Shown here one piece after another: positions 42,868 to 52,676 of a stretch of 64,000 nt of DNA (position 1 is its first letter; each line of letters begins with the position of its first letter). Where the stretch lies: NCBI RefSeq assembly GCF_001642475.1, contig NW_019173933.1, positions 62,001 through 126,000 on the forward strand, written 5' to 3'. The DNA is from Fonsecaea monophora (lineage: Eukaryota; Ascomycota; Eurotiomycetes; Chaetothyriales; Herpotrichiellaceae). The translations under genes were made by a program, and so were the position numbers. The notes below the pieces were generated by a model. It did not search any database. It was not told the DNA's origin and saw only the letters and a list, made by a program, of their open reading frames with translations.

Positions 42868-43203
42868 CTATTTTGCCTCCCCAGTAGCATGTTCAGCCAT
42901 AGCACCCGCATTCGCAGCACTCAGACTCTGATTTTCGCCTTGTTTGCCGTTCTTCTCGGTGTCAGTCGGAAACGAGTTTGGTCGAGTTCAGGGCGTGAGC
43001 TCACCTGCCACTTTGCGAATCTCAAGTCCATCTCTCCTCTTTTCTCAGCCTGAAGTCTAGGTCCTTCTTTCAACGATCTGCGGACGACTCTGGCGGCAAC
43101 GGCGAGATATCGGTTGTAACTGTTAACGTTAGCCGGACCCGGGCAAAAAAGGGGTGAGGAACTCGACATACGTGAGACCGGCAGCCTTCCATTCGAAAGC
43201 CAT
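42868..43203 (-). CDS. ATP15: Mitochondrial ATP synthase F1 epsilon subunit (ATP15)
   Basis: Three tiny exons: 43172-43203, 43005-43119 and 42868-42954, giving 77 residues. Introns 43120-43171 (GTATGT..AACAG) and 42955-43004 (GTGAGC..CCGAG) split the coding sequence after T11 and Q49. The product begins MAFEWKAAGLTYNRYLAVAARV, the highly conserved N-terminus of fungal F1 epsilon (no cleavable presequence). It continues VRRSLKE..LQAEKRGEMDLRFAKWQ and ends with a variable Ala-rich tail. The subunit sits in the central stalk with gamma and delta, on the matrix side of the inner membrane. Because of its size and introns, only the middle exon gives an obvious open frame. The gene lies in a tight minus-strand row with RPC82 and MAK10. 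Confidence 0.93.
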
Positions 43204-43645
43204 GGTGATGATTGACTGGGGGGCGAGTGTTTGAGAAGAACTGAAGCTCTGTGTTGGTATCAATGGGGGAGAGGAAACTGCGCAGCAAGGGTAAAGGGAA
43301 GCTTCGAGCTCTTGCCAAGGATTCCTCCCGGAACAACATTGATGCGACCCTCAGCCTCGTGCCCTATCAGCCTTGTCCTCCCTTTTCCTTGTTTGGTGAC
43401 CTGCCACCTTGCATTCGGCGTGGCTATTGATTACTACCTAAGTGGAAGGATTTGACTTGGTCTCCAACGATGGCTCTCCTTCAGTAGTATTGGCTAGACT
43501 AAAAACTAGCACGGTATCTGTAACCGGTGGACCGAGAATCTGAGAGTAGAGCACAAATACAACGAGAAGACCATCGGTAAACCTCAGAGCTTGTTTGGGG
43601 TCCCTGGTCATTCTGCCAACATGATGATTTTTCATCGGCGAGGAG
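43204..43645. other. Short intergenic region, ATP15 promoter
   Basis: About 440 bp between the RPC82 stop and the ATP15 start. It should hold the ATP15 promoter. No specific site was identified. Confidence 0.4.
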
Positions 43646-45448
43646 TCATATGTCTCGAAGCATGGCGACGGAGGCATCTATCCGGTGGATCTCCGTCATG
43701 AACCAACACTCCTTCTGTCGCCAGCGCAGCAACAATTGCAATTCCCCCGGCGACAGAATTTCCTCTTCGCTTCCTTGGACGTCACTCCGTTCAACCTTGC
43801 TCAGAGTCGACGCGAGCTTCTCTCGTTCCAGCCGCAGGCGCTCGTACAATCTTGACATGGCTTTGTACAGTCTGTCTAAGAAGAGCTTCTGCACTCTTTC
43901 AGGGTCGTAGAAGTAGAGGAAGGTTGTGCTTTTGGGTTGTCTTTGAGGGTCTCGAGGTACTTCTTGGAGCTCGAGGAGGCCTTTCATCTGCAGTTGTGCC
44001 AGTGATTTCCGAAGCTCTTTTGCATTCAGAAGACCAATGTCCTGCATTGTTCGCTCATCAAGCTTGCCCTTATCAGCCAGCATGCGGACAATCCGGAGCG
44101 CTGGTTCGCTCACGCTCTCGTTGATAAGCCGTAGCATCTCCTTGTCCCACAGAAAACTGTTGAGTTTGCTCTTGTCCACTATCCAAGATTTGGCGACAGA
44201 ATCTCTCAAGATAAACTCAAAAGGTCCTTCTGCCAACACACCTAGCTGGTATTCAATAAATTGATGATCGGTACTCGTCCCGTTGACTCTGTTCTCATGA
44301 TGGCCATTCAGAAAATTTCCACCAGCGTGCCAACCATTTTCATTGCTGTCCCCGTTGCTCATTGCTGGTCGACCTTCGGAAGAGATAGAGATAGAGCGGC
44401 TCATCTGGGGGATGTCTAGTCTCTGCAACGATTCTCCAGGAATGTCCGACAGTCGTAGTTTCAAGGGTCGTGAGTCGAGGTCTTCTAGCTGTAAACATGC
44501 TGCTCGAGCAACTTCTGCCGTGAGTCGGCCGAAAAGCTTTTCTGCATTTTCTGCTACCCTTTCATTGCGGATGTGAAGAACCAAATTCGAATAATCGATC
44601 GAGAGTAAGATATCGGCCTGTCCTCAATTAGTGGTGAACGTAGCAGAAAGCGCTAATAAGTCAATACCCGGCTAGAGCTCGCCTCAAGCTCGTGCAGAAC
44701 CTGTGGCCAAGAAACTTTTCCATCGAGACGTTGCCCGAGCTCGGCGTCAACCCTTGCATCGCCCTCAGCCTTGATTTTCTTCGCGGTTCCTTGCTGGAGC
44801 ATGCCATGGCCACGTAAGTAGCGTTCCGCATCCAGACGAGAATCAAAAGGTGCGTGGAAATGTGCCTCGCGGGGCGTAAGAATAAAGTTTGAAGTGATCA
44901 GTTGCTTTAGTAGAGCTCGAAAACGACTCTTGTCCATCAACTTTGACGAGTCCGCATCTCCCAAGACGTGTGCTTCTAGCTCACAGGCGGTAGCAAACCC
45001 CAGTGCAGCAAGATGTTCCATAATATCAGCACTTGCAGAGCCGAACCTCCACTCAACAAGTTCAATGAGTCTACCAGTACGCATGATGTTGTATGCGTTG
45101 TTAGTATTCGCCTGATAGGTCGACATCCCCTCTGGAGAGGTGTGGTGGTAGATGAGCCGTAGCTGTACCAAGCTTGCTATGCCGGCTTTGACGTGGCGGA
45201 GGGGAAGACGACATTTTTGAGCGATCTGGTTGACAGAAAGACGACCTACTTGAGCCAATTGTCGAAAGATTTGCTGACATTCACATCAGTCTCTTCTGGC
45301 GACACACCAGTCAAGGGAGTAATTCCTCACAGCAAGAAATGTGCCATAGGCATCTTCAACGATGCTGCAGCAAAGCTGCGAGAAATCCTACCACAACTCA
45401 GCTGATCAAATACCACCGCCTGTCCTAGGTATTTGCAATTACCTCCAT
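43646..45448 (-). CDS. RPC82: RNA polymerase III subunit RPC82 (RPC3)
   Basis: Four coding exons: 45443-45448, 45331-45387, 44668-45273 and 43646-44617, 546 residues. Introns are 55, 57 and 50 nt with GT..AG ends. RPC82 is part of the Pol III-specific RPC82-RPC34-RPC31 trimer that contacts TFIIIB and opens the promoter. The tandem winged-helix layout is visible: DFSQLCCSIVEDAYGTFLAQIFRQL, then QKCRLPLRHVKAGIASLVQLRLIYHH at the N-terminus. Middle segments are LLSIDYSNLVLHIRN and RIVRMLADKGKLDERTMQDIGLLNAKELR. The C-terminus holds TTFLYFYDPERVQKLFLDRLYKAM and a heptad-rich tail. The first coding exon is only ATG-GAG. It is needed because exons 2 and 3 contain no Met before residue about 65. That 5' end is the least certain part. 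Confidence 0.9.
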
Positions 45449-45864
45449 CTCCAACACAGATCGACTCCTGACAGAAGGATCGGAGGATTTTATTATGGGT
45501 TTCGCTTGGCGGCGGCGATATGGTTCGCTACCTCATCTTTGATTAAGATAGCAACAAATGTCGATGAAGAAAGAGCTGCACGCCGCTCACTCTACGCAGA
45601 GAGATCGGGGGAAGAAACTTTGCTGGAGACAAGGCTGGCAGCGAGTCTTTGAAAGAAATTCCAAGGGACGGAGCGCATCCAATGCGGGGCGTTGGAAAGA
45701 GACTTGGCATAATAGTGCAATATGAGTGGTTATGTCCATCTGACCAATCATGGCGAATGTGAATTCTGTAGAATCAATTGAAGCTTGACTCCATCCGAAG
45801 CTCCTGTTCGACTGCATCTGTCATATCACCACCTCTCTCCATTCACTACGTGGCACTTTATATA
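45449..45864. promoter_or_regulatory. Short divergent promoter region, RPC82 / QCR2
   Basis: Only about 416 bp separate the RPC82 and QCR2 starts, so both promoters must be here. A TATATAA lies directly before the QCR2 ATG (about 45858-45865), too close to be its TATA box. Confidence 0.45.
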
Positions 45865-47401
45865 ATGGCTTCTCCAGCCTCGCTTGGCTCTCGAGCCCTG
45901 CGAGCTAGCAGTCGTCATATTTCCGTCACCTCTCTGCAGCGGAGAGGTCTGGCCGCAGCTGCGTCTGGCAGCTTTCAATATGAGACGGGGGAAGCGTCGG
46001 GTGTCAAATTCGCCAGCAGAGACCTGCCAGGTGCAACGACTACTCTGACTGTCGTCGCCAAAGCCGGTACCAGATATCAGCCCCTTCCTGGCTATTCCGA
46101 CGCCCTCGAAAAGTTTGCTTTCAAGGTCCATTCTGATCTTTGTCACATCGATGGATCTCCCAGCTGACTTGAAAAATTAGTCTACCACGAAACGATCAAC
46201 TCTGCGCATTACCCGAGAGGCTGAGCTTCTGGGTGGTGAGTTGTCGGCGTACCACTCCCGAGAGAATCTTGTCCTTCGAGCCAAATTCCTGCGTGAAGAC
46301 CTGCCTTATTTTACCGAATTGCTGGGAGAAGTCATATCAAAAACCCGATACACGAGTTGGTCCCCCTGCGGATTATGATTGGAACCTGATGGCTGACGAT
46401 GTACAGCGCATGAACTCAATGAAGAGGTGATCCACGTTATGAAACTCGCACAAAAAGGTCTCCTCGGAAGCCCTCTGTCCCTCGCACTGAATTCCGTTCA
46501 TGGTGTTGCCTTCCACCGCGGTTTGGGCGAGCCATTATATGCCACCTCATCGGTTCCGATCATCCAGTATCTTGATGCTGAGGACGTCGCGAAATTCAGT
46601 GACAGTGCCTACGTCAAAGGAAACATTGCCGTTGTTGCCAACGGTGCAAGCCACGCTGAATTCTCCAAATGGGTGGGCGAGTTCTTCCAAGACACTCCGG
46701 CTGGTTCCAAACTGAACAGTCCTGCTTCGAAATACTACGGCGGTGAAGAGAGAATCGCTCACGGCTCGGGTAATGTGTTGATTATCGGTTTCCAAGGCTC
46801 CAGCTCCTTCACCGCTGGGTCCTCGTACAAACCAGAAATTGCAGTCCTGGCTTCCTTACTCGGAGGGGAAAGCAGCATCAAATGGTCTCCAGGCTTCTCC
46901 TTGTTGTCTAAAGCCGCACACGACTTCCCACAAGTCCAAGTCTCGACTCAACATGCCGCTTATTCTGACGCTGGTCTGCTCTACATTACCTTCACCGGGA
47001 ATGCGGCTCAGATTGCCAAAGCAAGCGAGAATGCAGTCAACACACTCAAAAAGATCGCAGCAGGCGAAGTGGCAGAAGAAGACATCAAGAAGGCAACTGC
47101 ATTGGCGAAATTCAGGGCTCTCGAGGCTGGACAGCAGACCCAGGCTGGTCTGGAAGCAACCGGAAATGGACTTATCGAGGGTGGGAAACCATTCCAGATC
47201 GATGAGATTGGCTCTTCCATCGACAAGGTTTCTTCAGACAAGGTCAAGGCGGTAAGTTTCGCGGCACGGCCATTTGTGAATTACAATTAGCTAACTTGTG
47301 TATAGGCGGCGAAGAGCTTGCTGGAGTCGAAAGCATCGGTATCAGCAGTGGGAGACCTGTTCAGACTTCCTTTTGCGTCCGAGATAGGCCTGACAGTTTG
47401 A
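45865..47401 (+). CDS. QCR2: Cytochrome bc1 complex core protein 2 (QCR2)
   Basis: Four exons: 45865-46125, 46181-46355, 46407-47251 and 47306-47401. Introns of 55, 51 and 54 nt close the frame to 458 residues. QCR2 is a non-catalytic core subunit of complex III, facing the mitochondrial matrix. The N-terminus (to about residue 35) is an Arg/Ser/Ala-rich mitochondrial presequence ending near GLAAAASG. The body is a pitrilysin-like fold without the zinc motif: LTVVAKAGTRYQ, STTKRSTLRITREAELLGGELSAYHSRENLVLRAKFLREDLPYFTELL, and TTHELNEEV. The second half has IKWSPGFSLLSKAAHD and AEEDIKKATALAKFRALEA. The fourth exon adds the conserved C-terminus AAKSLLESKASVSAVGDLFRLP. Splice junctions fall inside conserved blocks, confirming the joins. 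Convergence of homology and frame makes this secure. Confidence 0.95.
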
Positions 47402-48239
47402 AAAGGGAGTGGCGCATCCAATTTCCATCGTGCATTCTGGTGTGTAAAATTTGTAAATAAGAGAAGAACGCCTACCAAAGAAACTCTTTTTTAAAGCTGG
47501 TCACGTTACCATTTGTCCAGGCCGTAATTATGTTTGTGAGTTGTAGGTATATTTTGTATCTACGCCGCTGCTCCGTTCCTCCACAAGGAGACAGGGCATG
47601 TGTGTAACGGAAGAAAGCCGCATGCATTGACCTGTCTGCCTGTCTAGGCGAATCACGCATGGTGTGTGGCATTCTGCTGAAGCCTTGAGTTCCGGCAGTC
47701 GTCGACCACGGAACCAATTTCCCTCGCAAAAGCCCTTCAACTCCACCATCCGCCACGATTCCCATACCCTTGTTAATTCTTCGGCATTAGTACTGATGAC
47801 TACTTGGTGTAATGAGGCTAGGAATAAGCTTACTCCAGCAAGATGGCAAAGCATGGGAGGATTCGAGACTTCACAGAGGCGTGGATGACCATGAAGAGGG
47901 GAAATACCCCGGGATACTTGGATGAAGCCACATCAGATGATAATCTCAACGAGACCCGAGATGGAACCTCAGTCCAGATACCATGGACATTCTGATTTGT
48001 GCCTCTGTTCAGTACTGAATGTGGTGTGGTCCTGCGAGACTCCATCCATCTTGCGGCCGGTTCCACGGTTTTCGTTTTCCGTGGCGGATCCGGGGCGCAG
48101 ATAGGAGGAGCGCGTCCTACAGATTCGCCACAGCAGGGACATACATAAACCGACTGCCATTGCGCTGCTTCTGCCAGCCTTGCAAGGCACACGGCTGTGG
48201 TTCAGTACTGAAAGTCGAAGCGATAATACCGTGAACAAG
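47402..48239. other. Intergenic region, QCR2 3' side / second monooxygenase promoter
   Basis: About 840 bp. AATAAG follows the QCR2 stop by about 55 bp (47457-47462). A short direct repeat of 'ttcagtactga' occurs at 48008-48018 and 48201-48211, near the monooxygenase start. Otherwise nothing was recognised. Confidence 0.4.
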
Positions 48240-50075
48240 ATGACCCAACACACTTTTGACGCCCTGATCGTCGGTGCCGGGTTTGGAGGCATCTACCAAC
48301 TCCACAAACTACTTTCTCTCGGCCTGTCGGTGAAGGTTATCGACTTCGCTGGAGATGTTGGCGGCACCTGGTACTGGAACCGCTACCCAGGGGCTATGAG
48401 TGATACAGAGAGTTATGTATACCGATATTCATGGGACAAAGACGACCTTCAGACCTACCCATGGAGTCACCACTACGTGAAGCAGCCAGAGGTGCTTGCT
48501 TACTTAGAACACGTCGTGGACAAGTACGATCTAAGGAAGTATATGCAATTCAACACGGAGATGGTAGCCGCGGATTGGGATGACGAGGCCGGTGTGTGGC
48601 GGGTCGAGGTCAGTACGGGCGAGGTCTTCCTAGTGAGATACCTTGTTACTGCGCTGGGCTTGCTATCAAAGGCAAACTATCCCGATATTCCTGGCCTCGA
48701 GGACTTTCGAGGTGAGATGTGCCACACTGCAAAATGGAGGCCGGAGCTGGACCTCACGAACAAGCGGGTAGCCGTCATTGGATGCGGGTCGACGGGTGTG
48801 CAAGTCATCACGGATGTTGCAAAGAAGGTCAAGAAACTCACATGTTTCCAACGACATCCCCAATACTCGGTGCCTAGTGGCGATGCCCCTGTGAGCGAAG
48901 AGTACCGAGCACAGATCAATGCTCGTTACCCCGAGATTATGAAGCAGGTCCGCAACTCAATCTGTGGGTTTGGCTTTGTCGAGTCAACCACCCCCTTCCA
49001 CGCAGTCCCCGCAGAACAGCGTGAAGAGATCTTCGAGGCACTATGGCAAAAGGGTAACGGCTTCCGCTTCATGTTCGGCGGATTTAGCGACATCGCCACC
49101 AATCGTGAGGCCAACGAAGCAGCCTGCGCTTTCATTCGCAAGAAGATCGGCCAGATTGTTCGAGATCCCAAGAAGGCAGAGAAGTTGATGCCACACGACT
49201 ATTATGCCAGGAGGCCCCTGTGTGATGGCGGCTACTACGAGCAGTTTAACCGGGAGAATGTTGAGATCGTCGACGTCAACGAGACACCAATCACAAGGAT
49301 CACGGAGAAAGGAATCCAGGTCAGCGATGGGACGGTCCACGAATTAGACGTCATCATCTTCGCAACGGGCTTCGATGCCATCGATGGGAACTACAACCGG
49401 GTACGGATACGAGGACGAGGTGGCGAGTCCTTGAAGGATCATTGGGAGCCTCGCGGCCCGACCAGCTATCTGGGTGCCTTTGTACCTGGCTTCCCTAACT
49501 TTTGCATGATCACCGGACCCCAGGGTCCTTTCAGCAATATCCCCCCGGCCATTGAGATCCACGTCGAGCTCATCTCGGACATGATTGCGCGCGCCGAAGA
49601 GAATCGACGGCGACAAAGCAATGGTCAGCCAGGGAGCAAGAATCTCATCGAAGCCCTGCCCGAGGCCGAAGAAGACTGGCTCCAAGAATGCGAGAAGTCA
49701 GCCGAAGGAAGTCTGTTCAAGGAAACTGCCTCGTGGATCTTTGGCAACGTAAGTCCTCTCTGCGTTTGTTTTTCCCCCAGCATCCTCTTCTTATTCTCTG
49801 TGTTGTTTGCAGTTGGGATGACATGAATCTTCGCTAACAAACCCCCGACTTTTCAGAACGTCAAAGGCAAGAAGATCGCGCTGCGGTTCTTCTTCGGAGG
49901 ATTGGCCAAGTACAACGAGGCGGTCCGCGCCATCATCGACGATAACTACCGCGGGTTCCGGCCTCTTGGGGAGAAGACGAGCCAGGTCGCCGGCGCGCGC
50001 CCGGCCGACCGAAAATCCCTTCCTGTCGACACTGTCACGAGCGTCCCGGCGGAGACGGTCGAGGCTCTCAACTAA
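48240..50075 (+). CDS. FAD/NADPH monooxygenase of the Baeyer-Villiger type (copy 2)
   Basis: Two exons: 48240-49748 and 49857-50075, 575 residues. The intron is 108 nt (GTAAGT..TTTCAG with CTAAC), about twice the usual size here. Start is the ATG at 48240. The open frame upstream begins at a TTG. FAD motif DALIVGAGFGGIYQ, signature GGTWYWNRYPGAMSD, NADPH motif VAVIGCGSTGVQV, and FATGFDAIDGNY near 380 are visible. The fingerprint reads FRGEMCHTAKWR (residues 156-167): the key His is kept but the final Pro/Asp is Arg. The C-terminal exon adds a conserved GKKIALRFFFGGLAKYNE segment and a divergent tail. Homologous to copy 1 (32091-33764) but clearly different. Substrate unknown. Confidence 0.92.
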
Positions 50076-50633
50076 GGGCAAAGCATGGCGATGGTGATGG
50101 TGATATAGCGATGGCATTTTTCTCATAACATCCCCCTCTCCCGGTCTTTTGTCTCTGGGCGACAACTCGTATCGTTAGATACCTAAGATGGAAGATGGTC
50201 GATGGAATAGGGTCTCTTCGATTTACAGGGCCTGGGTTTATGGCCCGACTAGCACGACTAGATCTCGGGATATTATTTGTACAGCGGATACTGGCAAAGA
50301 TTAGAAAGGGATCGCGAGGATAATCTCCTGTCGAACGAACATCCGATCTGACAGTGACATGGAAAGAGAAATGAAACTAGAAATCAGAAAAAGAATCAAA
50401 ACATAAAAACATAGTCGACCCTTCAAGTCATAAGATCTTTTTATTCTTGCTTTTCACCCACCCACCCAAGGGATTGAATCATATCCCTGGTAATCATTGT
50501 CATGCTAATCAAATGCGATACCCTTCCAAGTACGATACAATCATTCCGAGAGCTGTCGTCCAATGCTCATTACTAAACATAATTCTAGCCTCCCATCAAG
50601 TTCTTCTGAGATGCACTCAGGCAACATGTCCAC
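50076..50633. other. Convergent intergenic region
   Basis: About 560 bp between two converging genes, A-rich at about 50340-50410. The 15-mer ttagatacctaagat occurs at 50175-50189 and again at 53110-53124. Confidence 0.4.
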
Positions 50634-52676
50634 CTACCAAGCATAATCGGTCGCAAGCTGCTGGCTATTGCCTTGCCGCCATTCTCCGTCATCACTTGGC
50701 TCGCTGTCGAGAAAGTCATTTTCGTGATACTGTGTTTCGGCCGGCCGTTGGTCCGAGATCACAAGATTTACCATGTCACATCTACCTTGAATAGTAGCGG
50801 GAGTTGAGGCATCACTCTCATCGGTACTGTCGCCGAGACTGATCTTCTTGAGGTGACCGTTAGCTATCCGAGAGCTCTGTCGCTGTGATGTAGTGGGTGC
50901 CTTGATCAAAAATTTGCTCGCGACATTGGAGGGCTCTTCGGTGTTTAGAAAGACATTCTCCAACTTCGGCAGCCACCTCTGTCTGAACTTGGCACGGTCG
51001 CGCCAGCTAGCGTTTTTCAGAATCGCCTTGATGTTGAGTCTCCTCAGCTGCGGAAGATGCGCAGCAGAATCAACAAGCGATGTAAGGAACTCTTCTGCAT
51101 CCTCTTGTGGCAGTTGACGCATGTTTTCGATGGAGATGCTGACAAGGTCCGTGGGCCAAGTCGGAGGTCCATTTGGTAGTAGCTCGTCGTAGAGGGGTTC
51201 GCGGTCGCGGAAGGAAGTCGGATCGATGTACAGCATATCAACCTCGAGGTGTTGCAAGCGAGGACACAATGCTTGGAGGTTGGCTATGAAACCCAAATCC
51301 ATGGACTGATTACCATCGAGAGTGAGGGTTCGCAGGCTGGAACCGCCGCGGCTCAAATAGGCTTCGAGAGCGTCGGATGTCAAATTGGGACAATTCCGCA
51401 ATTCCAGGTGTAGGAGTCCAGGCGGAAGAAGAGGCATGGTCATCTCGTCAACGATGCCGCAGTTTCGAAAAGATAACGACTGCAAATCTGGCACGCTGGC
51501 CAATACTCCAGCAAGTGAAGTGCCCACAGTAGTAATGTCTTCATCCCTGGCCTTTTCCGGTAGACTTAGGTTGAGGAAGGTGAGCTCGCGCAGGCGTCGG
51601 AAAGAAGGTCTGGAGTGAGCCTCCACAGCCATGTTGAGGACATCGAGGGTTGTGGGAAACCTTCCATTCCACTCAAAGCTCCTCATAAATAGATGATCCG
51701 TCTCCAAACGTTCCAAGAGCTCTGTCGGATAACTCCACTTGACTTTCCTTGCTGCTGGCTGTGCCCATATCACAGTCGTGAGGTCATCGTAGTTGGAATA
51801 GAGTCTCAACCCTTGCAGCAGAGGGGTCATAGAGATCAACCTGTCCAAGGAAATACCACTCTTCTTGGCGAGAAGTTGTTTGACTTCAATGTCAAGGAAA
51901 CGGATCTTTTTTCGGTAATCGGTGGTAAGGGACTCGTGGGCCTGTTCGAGCAGCCCAATGAGACGGTGAGCTCGCCATGATGGATACAGGGGAGGGCTAT
52001 AGAGAAGAGCTGCTGTGCAGGCTTCGTGGAAAGAGTGACATAAGAGTCCTGTTTCACACAACCAGTTGATCGAGGGCTGTGCTCGCGACGTCGGGCCATA
52101 CAGAGGGTACGCTGCATATTGCATGATGCTCACGAGAACGTGGTACGGAAGTTGTGGCCACGGAGGGATCCTCGTGTTGTCGGAGGCCGACGACAAGTTA
52201 ACACATTTTACATTCGTCCGGCCCCTATTGTCAGGTAGAGGCTTTTGTCGTTTGTATGTTTGAAATAAGCCGCCAGCATCCATCTGGCTCCCATTTCTCT
52301 TGGAGGGCAAATTTGTTCGACGTCTGTTTGCTTTGAGCGAGTGCTGGCGCTTCGATGATGGCGTTGGCGCTGGTTTTCGCTTTGGTGGCCGTGACTGCTT
52401 CTGTACCTGTACATATGATCTCGTACTTCTCCGAGGCCCAACGTCAGCGTGGGCGGAGGTGGAATGAGAGTCAGTTTCATCTGATGAGGAATCTGAGATG
52501 TCATCGTTGTCATCATCACTGGATTCTCTGTAGGTCTGGACACGACGCGCAGCCCGGCTAGGACGAGGTTTGAGGGTGAAGTCCTGCAGGTCATCGGTGT
52601 CGCTGTCGCTGTCGTCATTTGGGTATCGGACTCGAGGACCACGACGAGGCTGAGAGCGGCTTAAAGGATTGGCCAT
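50634..52676 (-). CDS. F-box-like leucine-rich repeat protein
   Basis: Single exon, 680 residues from ATG 52676. The open frame extends five codons upstream to a TTG. The first 170 residues are disordered with acidic DDSDSDTDDLQDF and SSDDDNDDISDSSSDE runs and basic patches (KRKPAPTPSSKRQ), suggesting a nuclear protein. At about 180-240 there is an F-box-like segment PPWPQLPYHVLVSIMQYAAYPLY followed by helices and the block LLYSPPLYPSWRAHRLIGLL. From about 270 to 560 irregular leucine-rich repeats appear: LQGLRLYSN, LRELTFLNLSL, LQSLSFRNCGI, LLHLELRNCPNLTSDALEAYL and LRTLTLDGNQ. The layout matches SCF substrate receptors or Amn1-like proteins conserved in filamentous fungi. The substrate is unknown. 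Confidence 0.82.
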   Translation of the reverse strand: MANPLSRSQPRRGPRVRYPNDDSDSDTDDLQDFTLKPRPSRAARRVQTYRESSDDDNDDISDSSSDETDSHSTSAHADVGPRRSTRSYVQVQKQSRPPKRKPAPTPSSKRQHSLKANRRRTNLPSKRNGSQMDAGGLFQTYKRQKPLPDNRGRTNVKCVNLSSASDNTRIPPWPQLPYHVLVSIMQYAAYPLYGPTSRAQPSINWLCETGLLCHSFHEACTAALLYSPPLYPSWRAHRLIGLLEQAHESLTTDYRKKIRFLDIEVKQLLAKKSGISLDRLISMTPLLQGLRLYSNYDDLTTVIWAQPAARKVKWSYPTELLERLETDHLFMRSFEWNGRFPTTLDVLNMAVEAHSRPSFRRLRELTFLNLSLPEKARDEDITTVGTSLAGVLASVPDLQSLSFRNCGIVDEMTMPLLPPGLLHLELRNCPNLTSDALEAYLSRGGSSLRTLTLDGNQSMDLGFIANLQALCPRLQHLEVDMLYIDPTSFRDREPLYDELLPNGPPTWPTDLVSISIENMRQLPQEDAEEFLTSLVDSAAHLPQLRRLNIKAILKNASWRDRAKFRQRWLPKLENVFLNTEEPSNVASKFLIKAPTTSQRQSSRIANGHLKKISLGDSTDESDASTPATIQGRCDMVNLVISDQRPAETQYHENDFLDSEPSDDGEWRQGNSQQLATDYAW

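Noticed and set aside
32091..50075. Secondary-metabolite cluster suggested by two monooxygenases and an aldo-keto reductase
   Set aside because: No backbone synthase, transporter or pathway regulator nearby, and the genes are separated by housekeeping genes.
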